Positions 32,570 to 40,760 of a stretch of 58,380 bases of DNA are shown in pieces. The notes under the pieces were generated by a model. It was not told where the DNA came from. It was given only the letters and a program-made list of their open reading frames with translations, and did no database searches. The stretch is from a virus: the IMG/VR virus record IMGVR_UViG_3300022920_000255, positions 1-58,380 of that record; one strand, 5' to 3'. Position numbers and translations under genes: made by a program. Position 1 is the stretch's first letter, and each line of letters opens with the position of its first letter.

Positions 32570-32577
32570 GATAAATA
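32570..32577 (+). promoter_or_regulatory. Late-type promoter GATAAATA of the internal-protein cluster
   Basis: Octamer 34 bases before the gene at 32611; it opens the cluster that runs to about 38508. Confidence 0.6.
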
Positions 32578-32610
32578 CACATAAGCAATTTTAATGGGAA
32601 TTAAACTACA

Positions 32611-33957
32611 ATGAGACTATTTGATCTATTTGAGAATGAAAATACAAATCTTGTCGTTGTGTATCCGGGACGTTTTCACCCGTTTCACGTAGGACATGGT
32701 AAAGTATTTCAGTATCTAAAGCAAAAGTATAAAGGTGCACAAGTCTTTATCGCTTCATCTGGAAAAACAGATGCACATAAGTCGCCTTTTGAATTCAACG
32801 AAAAGAAAAAGATGATGATGCTTGCAGGCGTAGACCCAAATGCAATCGTACAAACACGTATCCCATATGTAGCATCAGAGATAACAGATAGATTTGATCC
32901 AGATACAACAGTAGTTGTATATGCAGTATCAGAGAAAGATATGGCAGAAGATGCAAGATTTGATTTTCCTGCTGTAGGTAAGAAACTAAAAAAAGATGGT
33001 GACCCTGCACACGTTCAACAGTGGACAGGAATGAAAGATGCACGTCCATTACGTGAACATTCTTACATTGTTACAGTTCCTACATTCACATTTAAGATCC
33101 GCGGCGAAGCAGTTAACTCTGCTACACAAATTCGTAATATGATTGCGAATGCAAATGAGCGTGAGCTAGTACAAATTCTACAAGACTTATATGGTCGTTC
33201 TGATATCCCACATGATGTAGTTGAAATCTTTAAGCGTAAGCTGGGTTCTAATACAGTAAGTGAAAACTGGGAAGAAGATTCACTATTCGAATGTCTACTA
33301 GAAGTAGAGATTATGTGGGACATGAACATACTTACAGAAGCAGATGAAGATGTACGCGGATTTGATCCAAAGACAGTTAATGCTTTGAAGAACCTAAAAA
33401 CCAAGTATCCACATGCAGATAATGTTGTAGGAGCATTAGTTGCAGATGTTGAGGATTCGCAAAAAGTAAGTAAACAAAATGACATAGAACATGATATTAG
33501 TATCGCAGCATTAGAAGATAAAATAGACCAACTTGTGCAAGAGCTACAAAAACTAAAGAAGACCGAGGGAAGTACAATGAAAATTGAAGATATTGTAAAT
33601 GAAGATATTACATTGACTGAAGACATTACGTTAGAAGATCATGAAGATTTTCATGAAATGTTTGGCGAACTTGCATATTGCGAGAATGGACTGTTTGAAG
33701 CAGAATATCAAGGACGCACTGTTAAACTAAACAAGCCAATGCAAGGTGACACTAAAAAGTTCAAAGTGTATGTAAAGAACCCAAAAGGTAACGTAGTTAA
33801 AGTTAACTTCGGTCACGGCGGCACAAGTGCTAAAGGCAAGACTATGAAAATTAGAAAGTCTAACCCAAAAGCACGTAAGAGTTTTAGAGCAAGACACAAT
33901 TGTGAAAACCCAGGACCAAAGCATAAAGCACGTTACTGGTCATGTCGTAAGTGGTAA
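32611..33957 (+). CDS. Nucleotidyltransferase (NMNAT-like) fused to a basic DUF5872-type domain
   Basis: A 448-residue fusion. The N-terminus MRLFDLFEN matches the capsid-targeting-like peptide of its neighbours. Residues 12-215 form a nucleotidyltransferase domain: VYPGRFHPFHVGHGKVF with the HxGH motif and GEAVNSATQIRNMI, the SxTxxR-type motif, as in NMN adenylyltransferases. Glu-rich linkers follow (LTEADED, VNEDITLTEDI). The last 85 residues are very basic (RKSNPKARKSFRARHNCENP) and match what I recall as DUF5872. A packaged NAD-related enzyme with a DNA-binding tail is a reasonable reading. Confidence 0.7.
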   Translation: MRLFDLFENENTNLVVVYPGRFHPFHVGHGKVFQYLKQKYKGAQVFIASSGKTDAHKSPFEFNEKKKMMMLAGVDPNAIVQTRIPYVASEITDRFDPDTTVVVYAVSEKDMAEDARFDFPAVGKKLKKDGDPAHVQQWTGMKDARPLREHSYIVTVPTFTFKIRGEAVNSATQIRNMIANANERELVQILQDLYGRSDIPHDVVEIFKRKLGSNTVSENWEEDSLFECLLEVEIMWDMNILTEADEDVRGFDPKTVNALKNLKTKYPHADNVVGALVADVEDSQKVSKQNDIEHDISIAALEDKIDQLVQELQKLKKTEGSTMKIEDIVNEDITLTEDITLEDHEDFHEMFGELAYCENGLFEAEYQGRTVKLNKPMQGDTKKFKVYVKNPKGNVVKVNFGHGGTSAKGKTMKIRKSNPKARKSFRARHNCENPGPKHKARYWSCRKW

Positions 33958-33968
33958 GGAGATAGTTT

Positions 33969-34757
33969 ATGAAACTTAATGAATTAGACAAAGGTGTAGG
34001 TGTAACACAAGCACAACTAGATGCACTAGAAAAAGTATTAGATCAAGTCTTTGCTAAAGTAGGCATTGATATTGAATTTACACGTCATTTTATTGACCGT
34101 GTTAACGATGAACGTAACATAAAACCTATTTCTATTAAAGAACTAGCAATGTTGTTTAAAAAAGAATTCATTAAGTACGGTAAACCAATTGCACAACTAG
34201 GACCAGATACACAAGCAGTAATGAAAGATTTAGAATCTGACATTAACATTCCTTTTGCGTTAAACTGGAACGGCGAAGAACTAGAACTAGTTGCTAAAAC
34301 CGTTATGCGTAAGAAAGATTTTAAATCATCTAATAAAGAATTTACAGTTGAAAGAAGTATCACAGAAGACTTCGGATCAGTTCCTCCATTAGCAGAGTTA
34401 ATCGTAATGGCAGTTGTAGCAAAAACATCTGTAAGTGTTCTAATTACTATGTTTAAAGCAGCAATAAAGACTGGTAAAGGTGTTAAGAAATTACGTAAGA
34501 TTGCAAACAATGCAGGTGTAGCACTAGATGCTAAGTTGAATCCTGATATGTATGAATCAACAAAAGAAGAATTACTTGCTAAACTGCAAGACGGCCAGAA
34601 GAAGCGTTTTTACAACGCCGCACTTGATGCAATGCATCGTTTAGTTACAACTAAAGGATCACGCCAATCTGTCGGCGGATATGCATTTGAGATATCACGT
34701 GCTTTTAATGGCATCGAAGCAAAAGAACTAGAGCAGATGTATAATGAAATTCACTGA
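33969..34757 (+). CDS. Conserved phage protein of the internal-protein cluster, 262 residues
   Basis: Begins MKLNELDKG. The first 130 residues (FTRHFIDRVNDERNIKPISI, KYGKPIAQLGPDTQAVMKDL, VAKTVMRKKDF) form a compact domain that I have seen in marine T4-like phages as an uncharacterised conserved protein. A hydrophobic stretch (LAELIVMAVVAKTSVSVLITM, about 140-160) and a basic helical C-terminus follow. It overlaps the next gene by 14 bases. The H-F-x-x-R pattern recalls RelE-like folds but this is not certain. Confidence 0.55.
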   Translation: MKLNELDKGVGVTQAQLDALEKVLDQVFAKVGIDIEFTRHFIDRVNDERNIKPISIKELAMLFKKEFIKYGKPIAQLGPDTQAVMKDLESDINIPFALNWNGEELELVAKTVMRKKDFKSSNKEFTVERSITEDFGSVPPLAELIVMAVVAKTSVSVLITMFKAAIKTGKGVKKLRKIANNAGVALDAKLNPDMYESTKEELLAKLQDGQKKRFYNAALDAMHRLVTTKGSRQSVGGYAFEISRAFNGIEAKELEQMYNEIH

Positions 34758-37110
34758 AATATCTAACACAAAGCTGACAGAAGCATTTGACAATCCTTAT
34801 CCATTCGAATTAATAGGACCTAATGACGCACAAGAGTATTCTGCACTTGCAAAGACGCCAAATGGCATGTTAAGAATGGACTTTGAAACAATAGATTACG
34901 ATAACTTCGGTATCGATTTTTCAGTTGGTAAGAGTATGGGCAAAACAGATGCAGGCGATGAGTTTAGAGTGTTTGCTACTGTAGTTGCAATGATGAAAAA
35001 ATGGATCAAGACAGTAGGCATTGAGCATGTAGAGAGTTTTGACTTTGGTGCTAACAAAGACGAACATGCTAGTGACGGTAGAGCAAAACTATACACCAGA
35101 TTTGCTAAAAAACTTGCCAGTCAACTAGGTTGGAAGTTAGAACAAACCACTACAAGAGATAATAACACAGCATTCTTTAGACTAGTTAATCCTAAACCAA
35201 TTCCACGTGAACAAGAGTATTGGGATGCACTAGATGAAAGCAAAATTAACGAAAATGTTTCAGCGTTACAAACAGAACTAGAACAGAAATACAATCTTAA
35301 ATCTTTATTCTTAGCAGATATGGGTAAGCGCAATGCTATCGAACTACACAGTATTATTGTTAACAAAGAAGAACAAGGTGAAGGCACTGGTTCAAAAGTA
35401 ATGCAAGAAATTATTGCATATGCAGATGCTAACGACAAGATTGTAGTTCTTGATCCTGGTCTATTAGACAAGCAACACGGTACCACATCACAATCTAGAC
35501 TTCGTAAGTTTTATAAAAGATTTGGGTTCATTGATAACAAGGGACGCAATAAGAACTATGAATTCAGAAACTTGATGATCCGTTATCCACAGACTAGTGA
35601 AAGTGTTAATGAAGTATCAAAAGAAGAGTTTGATGCTATTCAGAATGGATACGTTGATATTGAGTTTGATAAGAAATGGTGGCCTCTAAACGATGATTAT
35701 CCGCTAATCAAACATATCGGTAAAGCAATCGGCGCAACTAGTTGGACTAGTTGGGGTAAAGTTGGTGTCCCATGGTCAGAAACAGAAATGATCGGCGGTG
35801 GTGGCACGTATATGCTTAAAGGTGATTTCGGTCATATCTTGTTGGATGCGGCTAAGAGTTTTAGACCAGAACAAATTTTAATGGCACAAATATCAACTTC
35901 TAATCGTGGTGGCGGTGTCGGCGTTAAAGTTATGAACGCAATAAAGTCATACGCAGATCAAAAGGGTTTGCCAATAACAATATATAAAGTAACTAACAAA
36001 AAGTTCTTTGATAAGTTTGAATGGTTGACAAAAACAGGCGAAGACACATACGAATATAAACTTAATGAAAGTGTTAACGAAGGTTACAAACTACAACTAG
36101 AGCGTGACACTGATATGATGGTGTTGAACATTACTGACACAAAGACTGGTAAGCGCACAGAAGTTCGTGGAAAGAGTGGTTATGAAACTAACAACTATGA
36201 TGCAAACGATAAGCTACATCAGTTACTAGATAAGATTAGCAAAAGTGCTAACATCAGTGAACTAATGAATGGCGAAGTAGTTGGTATCAATCCAAAACAC
36301 CCAGATGGTCCAAGCGCAAAGACAGCAACAACTAAAGCATTTAATGAAGCAAAGGATGGGCTACCGGTTAAAACACTCAAAGGATTATATCATGTTGGCA
36401 CATTAGATGCATCTAAAAAGCGTGATGGGTATGAGGGCGCAGGTCTAAGTGTAAGCACACATCCTGATGCTTGGAAGCAGATTGCAAGAGGTCACGTAAC
36501 AGGTGATACGCATAGTGCTACAAAAGAAGGCAACAAATTCTTAGATGCACACGGTCTTTCAGCCGCACACAATGAACAAATCAAACAGTGGGCACTCGAA
36601 AATGACTACTTAGCACAACAAGAGACTGTCACAGTATGTTATTACGATGATGAAATGGAAGATGACCTTTGTTCAACTTTCAATTCAATGGCAGACGCAG
36701 AAGCAGAGTATGACGAAGAATTAGAACACATGGATGTGTCTGTAGACAAGGGCGGCATAGTTCCTACTGATAAACTGAAAAAAGAAACAAGACAAAATCG
36801 TATTGAATCAACAGGTGTGCTAGAATTTGTTCTACCTATATTTGCAGAACAGCAAGGACTTGATGGTGTTTGGTGGCAAGACAAACTAGACGTAAACAGA
36901 TATTCAGCACCACGTGGTGTTATTGTTCCTAGCAAGATTAAATCTTGGAAGTTTGCTGTTAACGAAACAGCAGGAGTTGGTCGTGTTGTAAAAGGTGTAA
37001 ATACAACTATTGATGTAGGCGTTGATGAAATTATCAAACAAGTTAAAAAGTTCGGCAACGATGTAGATCGTGACGGTCTACCAAAAAAGATGCTACGTAA
37101 AAAGAAATAG
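34744..37110 (+). CDS. Multidomain polyprotein-like internal protein (GNAT x2, ART-like domain)
   Basis: A 788-residue protein made of segments divided by short xxNE linkers: SKINEN (about 167), SESVNEV (284), NESVNEG (441), AFNEAK (532), AVNETA (737). Segment 2 has a GNAT acetyltransferase pattern (KEEQGEGTGSKVMQEI, LRKFYKRFGF); segment 3 a second (SNRGGGVGVKVMNAI, KKFFDKFEWL). Segment 5 starts GLYHVGTLDASKK and GLSVSTHPDAW, like ADP-ribosyltransferase-fold domains. The N-terminus (MKFTEISNTKLTEA) fits a capsid-targeting peptide. It is probably packaged, cut by the prohead protease at the linkers and injected. Confidence 0.6.
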   Translation: MKFTEISNTKLTEAFDNPYPFELIGPNDAQEYSALAKTPNGMLRMDFETIDYDNFGIDFSVGKSMGKTDAGDEFRVFATVVAMMKKWIKTVGIEHVESFDFGANKDEHASDGRAKLYTRFAKKLASQLGWKLEQTTTRDNNTAFFRLVNPKPIPREQEYWDALDESKINENVSALQTELEQKYNLKSLFLADMGKRNAIELHSIIVNKEEQGEGTGSKVMQEIIAYADANDKIVVLDPGLLDKQHGTTSQSRLRKFYKRFGFIDNKGRNKNYEFRNLMIRYPQTSESVNEVSKEEFDAIQNGYVDIEFDKKWWPLNDDYPLIKHIGKAIGATSWTSWGKVGVPWSETEMIGGGGTYMLKGDFGHILLDAAKSFRPEQILMAQISTSNRGGGVGVKVMNAIKSYADQKGLPITIYKVTNKKFFDKFEWLTKTGEDTYEYKLNESVNEGYKLQLERDTDMMVLNITDTKTGKRTEVRGKSGYETNNYDANDKLHQLLDKISKSANISELMNGEVVGINPKHPDGPSAKTATTKAFNEAKDGLPVKTLKGLYHVGTLDASKKRDGYEGAGLSVSTHPDAWKQIARGHVTGDTHSATKEGNKFLDAHGLSAAHNEQIKQWALENDYLAQQETVTVCYYDDEMEDDLCSTFNSMADAEAEYDEELEHMDVSVDKGGIVPTDKLKKETRQNRIESTGVLEFVLPIFAEQQGLDGVWWQDKLDVNRYSAPRGVIVPSKIKSWKFAVNETAGVGRVVKGVNTTIDVGVDEIIKQVKKFGNDVDRDGLPKKMLRKKK

Positions 37111-37116
37111 GTTTAT

Positions 37117-38508
37117 ATGAGTTCCTCAAATTTTAACAAAGAAGTTGAAGATATCGAAAAGGCGCCTTTGGTTAAAATAAATCCAAATGTACATGATTTA
37201 TCTAAAACAATGTGCTTTAAGACCTGGAATGATATGATTATCAGTCTACCTCAGCGCACCGTTAAGTGGTGCTGCAAGACACAATATACAGAAGAACAAC
37301 AGAAGCAACTCACATTTGACCTTGATATCTTAGAAAAAGAAGGATTAGATTTCTTTGTAAATAACCCAATACTCACACAACGTAAATATGAACTGAGTGG
37401 TGGGACACGTTCCGATGATTGTGTAGGTTGCTGGAAAACAGAAGATGCAAGTGGAAGTAGTGTACGTACCGAGTATACAAAAAACTTTGAAATACTATGG
37501 AAACGAAGATTAGAAAAAGCGGCACATCATCCAAAGAAAGCAATACAATTTCATCAAGAAATGCAACAGCATGATGGTTTTCGTTTTATTGAATTAGAAC
37601 TTACAAACAAATGTAACATGGCATGCGCATATTGTTGGGAAGGTTCTAGTACACGTTGGCAAAAAGAAACTGGTAATAGAATGCCAGATACAGATGATGC
37701 GATATTTTCAAAAGTAATTGAACTACTTAATGAATATTGGGAAGGTGATTTAGGCAAGAACAACTATGTTAATTTTAGTCTATTGGGCGGCGAACCGTTC
37801 TTTACTAATCACATGTATGAATTTTTAGAAGATTTCATCGTTAACCTAAATGATACGAAACGTACAGAACAGCGTATAGTTGTAACCGTCACTACCAATC
37901 TAAACTTTCCAAAACACAAGTTTGATAAATTTATGGAACTCGTAAAGAGAACCCCTAATATTCAATATCAAATGCAGTTGTCAAACGAAGCAGTTGGCAA
38001 GCGCAGTGAACTAATACGATGGGGATTGAACTGGAACACTTGGGATAATAATTTAGACGCATTCTTTACAGAATCGAAGAAGCATAAAAATTTAATATTA
38101 GGATTTGGTTGCGCACATAATAGTTTAAGTTATCCTTATTTTAAAGAATACCTAAAATATATCAATGAAAAAGTCATACAGCACGATTTTCAAAGAACAC
38201 TAATATTCCATACGAATTGGGTAGATAATCCAAATCATTTAGCTGTGAATATGATTGATCCTAATATGTCAGATGTTGCACAAGAAATAATCGATTATTT
38301 TGAGAATGAGTTTACTGCAAATGTATATCAGAAATCAAAATATACAAATGTATTGCGTACATTAAAAAGACATGTAGAATCCACTGCCAGTGATGAAGAT
38401 AAAGAGAATGCGTTCAAGCAATTTAAAATACTTGAAGACCGTAGAAAAATTTCATTCGTAGAACAGTTTCCACACTATAATAGTATAGTTAAAATCCCGC
38501 ATAAATAA
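37117..38508 (+). CDS. Radical-SAM protein (twitch/SPASM-like)
   Basis: A 463-residue radical-SAM enzyme. The cluster motif is ELTNKCNMACAYCWEG (CxxxCxxC, about residue 165), followed by the GGEPF motif (LLGGEPFFTN). An N-terminal extension holds more cysteines (KWCCKTQ, CVGCWKT) that could bind an auxiliary cluster. No MKxxLIE peptide is present, so it is probably not packaged although it sits inside the internal-protein cluster. The substrate is unknown; peptide modification of a neighbour's product is one option. Confidence 0.8.
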   Translation: MSSSNFNKEVEDIEKAPLVKINPNVHDLSKTMCFKTWNDMIISLPQRTVKWCCKTQYTEEQQKQLTFDLDILEKEGLDFFVNNPILTQRKYELSGGTRSDDCVGCWKTEDASGSSVRTEYTKNFEILWKRRLEKAAHHPKKAIQFHQEMQQHDGFRFIELELTNKCNMACAYCWEGSSTRWQKETGNRMPDTDDAIFSKVIELLNEYWEGDLGKNNYVNFSLLGGEPFFTNHMYEFLEDFIVNLNDTKRTEQRIVVTVTTNLNFPKHKFDKFMELVKRTPNIQYQMQLSNEAVGKRSELIRWGLNWNTWDNNLDAFFTESKKHKNLILGFGCAHNSLSYPYFKEYLKYINEKVIQHDFQRTLIFHTNWVDNPNHLAVNMIDPNMSDVAQEIIDYFENEFTANVYQKSKYTNVLRTLKRHVESTASDEDKENAFKQFKILEDRRKISFVEQFPHYNSIVKIPHK

Positions 38509-38515
38509 CATATAA

Positions 38516-38523
38516 GATAAATA
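38516..38523 (+). promoter_or_regulatory. Late-type promoter GATAAATA
   Basis: Octamer directly upstream (6 bases) of the small gene at 38529. The transcript start would lie inside or after that ATG, so it may mainly serve the gene at 38744. Confidence 0.5.
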
Positions 38524-38528
38524 CTATT

Positions 38529-38732
38529 ATGAAAATAAATGAAATCATATCCGAAACTTTCGCTGGCTCATTTGCCGGGGTGAACACTTCCTTAGGAGGT
38601 GGTGATCCTGCTGCGAGTATATATGCCAAGAAGCCTAAGGGTAAGAAGAAAAAAACTAAAATGGGTTACAGTGCAGATGTCGGTAATCTTGCATACAATA
38701 AACCAGTCAAAACACAAATGATTAAAAGATAA
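38529..38732 (+). CDS. Small basic internal-type protein, 67 residues
   Basis: Begins MKINEIISETF, the capsid-targeting-like pattern, then GGGDPAASIYAKKPKGKKKK and a basic tail. Lys-rich composition suits a packaged DNA-associated peptide. The late octamer is very close to the ATG, so translation may come from a read-through transcript; a later in-frame start is not evident. Confidence 0.55.
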   Translation: MKINEIISETFAGSFAGVNTSLGGGDPAASIYAKKPKGKKKKTKMGYSADVGNLAYNKPVKTQMIKR

Positions 38733-38743
38733 GGTAGAATAAA

Positions 38744-40414
38744 ATGAAACTGTCACAACTAATCGAGTCTTTTGTAATCTCTAATGATGAATTCGAAGAT
38801 TACCTAAACAGAGCTACGGAACAATTAACACAAGAACTACAGTCAGGTAAGAACCCACGTGACGCAGTTCATGATTTAGCATTAACATTTGCAGATCAGC
38901 ACAACAAATCATACGATGCATACACACGTATGTCAGACTCATTATCAGCAAGAATGCATACGTTAGAACTAGATGGTTCAACGTCTACTGAAATAGCTCC
39001 TGCCGATATGACGAACGGACCAGAAATGTCTGACATGGGTGCAGAACCAGAGATGATGACAGATCCAATGGGTGACATGGAAATGGAAACTCCAGCACAA
39101 GACGAAATGCCAGGTGACAGTGACATGGAAGATTATGCTGCGGTAATGGACAATGAGCCAGAAGTTGAAGAATCAGTATACGAAGGTACAAAAGGTTGTG
39201 CAGATTGTGACTGGATCAAAGATGAAACTGACGGCGACATTGATACATGTGATGAATGTGCGGCAGAAAAGCGTCAAACTAATGAATCAGAAAAGCGTTG
39301 GAAGCAAACTTCAATGTCTTCAGACGATGCAATTAAACAATACGGCAAAGAAAATGTAAAAGTTAAAAAAGGCGGACTACGCAACGGCGACGATATGGTA
39401 TCGGTATTTGTTGAATCACTAAATGAAGACGATGATGAAAAAGCACGTCAACGTGCGTTTGCTAAAGCAGACGAACCAGAACGTGGTGAGAAACCTAAAA
39501 AGGTATCTCTAAAGAAAGCACCATGGGAAGAGTCAGTAAACGAAGGCGATGATACAGTTAAAGTAGTCTTTAGAAAATTCGATAATGGTGATGTGATTGC
39601 ATTGTTCCCAGAAGAAGAACAGGGTCGTGGACTGATTGGTTCATACATGGAAATTGGTCAGCATGGTGACGCATCTAAGTCATTGATTACTGACTTAGAA
39701 CCAGCATCAAAAGAAGAATACGCAAAACTAGCCGCTGAACTAAAGCGCATTGGTTATGATATTGTTATGGCAGAGTCAGTTAATGAAGCGAAAGCATCAG
39801 TACTAGATCAACTACAAAGCATTGTAGATGACAAGCAAGCAAAGTCAATTAAGTTTGATGACGGTTCTTCAAAAGTAGACATGTTCACAGCATCAGCTAT
39901 CACGCAAGTATATGCTAAAGTAAACGATGATAACAAAGCTAAAATTGAAAAAATGCTTAACACTCGTACAGGTTTAATGAAGATTGCTAAAGTTGCAATG
40001 GGTGCATTAAAAGAAGGTAAGCTAGATGAAATTCTTCCAGCAGTAGGTGCTGTAGCAGGTGGTATTGCAAGAGCAGCAGTGTCAAAAGGCATTAAAGGTG
40101 CAGCAACACGTGCAGGTATTAAAGGTGTAGCAAGCAAACTGGCACCGAACAATGAAGCAACTGATATAGCTGATAGAATTATGCGTACAAGTTCACGTCA
40201 ATCATTCTCAGAGTATAACGAGTTTTATAAAGCACTAGATTCAGCAGCTAAAGCAGGTAAAAAAGCAGGCGACCATATTGAAGTTGGTGGCAAGAAAGTT
40301 AAATTGAAGTCTAATCCAAAGCAAATACATGACTTAACAGATGCAGAAATGGATAAGATTGATGCGTTAGCAAACCGTCTAAATGAGATGTGCGGTAAAA
40401 AATATAAAAAATAA
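38744..40414 (+). CDS. Polyprotein-like internal capsid protein, 556 residues
   Basis: Begins MKLSQLIESF. It is divided by linkers EESVYEG (about 142), QTNESE (182), VESLNED (223), EESVNEG (262) and AESVNEA (343). Segments: helical N-terminal domain, Met/Asp-rich stretch (DMEMETPAQDEMPGD), a small Cys domain (GCADCDWIKDETDGDIDTCDEC, two CxxC) and basic or Ala-rich helical parts (KGIKGAATRAGIKGVASK). The repeated linker and head peptide support packaging and cleavage by the prohead protease. No enzyme motif is seen. Confidence 0.6.
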   Translation: MKLSQLIESFVISNDEFEDYLNRATEQLTQELQSGKNPRDAVHDLALTFADQHNKSYDAYTRMSDSLSARMHTLELDGSTSTEIAPADMTNGPEMSDMGAEPEMMTDPMGDMEMETPAQDEMPGDSDMEDYAAVMDNEPEVEESVYEGTKGCADCDWIKDETDGDIDTCDECAAEKRQTNESEKRWKQTSMSSDDAIKQYGKENVKVKKGGLRNGDDMVSVFVESLNEDDDEKARQRAFAKADEPERGEKPKKVSLKKAPWEESVNEGDDTVKVVFRKFDNGDVIALFPEEEQGRGLIGSYMEIGQHGDASKSLITDLEPASKEEYAKLAAELKRIGYDIVMAESVNEAKASVLDQLQSIVDDKQAKSIKFDDGSSKVDMFTASAITQVYAKVNDDNKAKIEKMLNTRTGLMKIAKVAMGALKEGKLDEILPAVGAVAGGIARAAVSKGIKGAATRAGIKGVASKLAPNNEATDIADRIMRTSSRQSFSEYNEFYKALDSAAKAGKKAGDHIEVGGKKVKLKSNPKQIHDLTDAEMDKIDALANRLNEMCGKKYKK

Positions 40415-40416
40415 CT

Positions 40417-40446
40417 ATTGACATAAGAACACCTCTGTGTTATATT
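40417..40446 (+). promoter_or_regulatory. Sigma70-type promoter of the replication operon
   Basis: TTGACA 40417-40422 and TATATT 40441-40446 (18-base spacer; TTATAT gives 17). It reads into the terminator-like hairpin that follows. Confidence 0.65.
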
Positions 40447-40448
40447 AA

Positions 40449-40477
40449 AGGGAACTCGAATAGAGTTCCTTTTTTTA
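40449..40477 (+). terminator. Terminator-like hairpin overlapping the promoter start
   Basis: GGAACTC/GAGTTCC stem (40451, 40463), loop GAATA, then seven Ts. It can end the upstream transcript and, since it begins at the predicted start of the new one, might also act as an attenuator or 5' protective stem. Confidence 0.7.
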
Positions 40478-40499
40478 TTGACCTTATGAGGAGATTAAC

Positions 40500-40760
40500 A
40501 TGTCACTAGATAGCATTTCAAGCGAAGAAAAAGCAAAACTAAAGCAACTTGTAGACGAAGGATGTTCTGTACTACAAGAAGTAGATGACCTTAAAGGTGG
40601 TCTACGTGATACAGTGAAAGCAATCGCTGAAGAACTTGATATCAAACCCGCTGTACTCAACAAAGCAATTTCACTTGCACACAAAGCAAACCTTCAAGGT
40701 GCAAAACAAGACTTCGAAGACGTAGAAACTGTACTTGAGACTGTGGGACGCACACTATAA
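40500..40760 (+). CDS. DsbA-like dsDNA-binding protein
   Basis: An 86-residue helical, charged protein. Length, position just upstream of the polymerase and the pattern (LRDTVKAIAEELDIKPAVLNKAISLAHK, read in two parts) resemble T4 DsbA (89 residues), which binds double-stranded DNA near late promoters. GAGGAGA precedes the start. The polymerase gene starts on the base after its stop. Confidence 0.6.
   Translation: MSLDSISSEEKAKLKQLVDEGCSVLQEVDDLKGGLRDTVKAIAEELDIKPAVLNKAISLAHKANLQGAKQDFEDVETVLETVGRTL

Noticed and set aside
33969-34757. RelE-type toxin call for the 262-residue cluster protein
   Set aside because: Only a weak resemblance near the N-terminus and no antitoxin-like partner.
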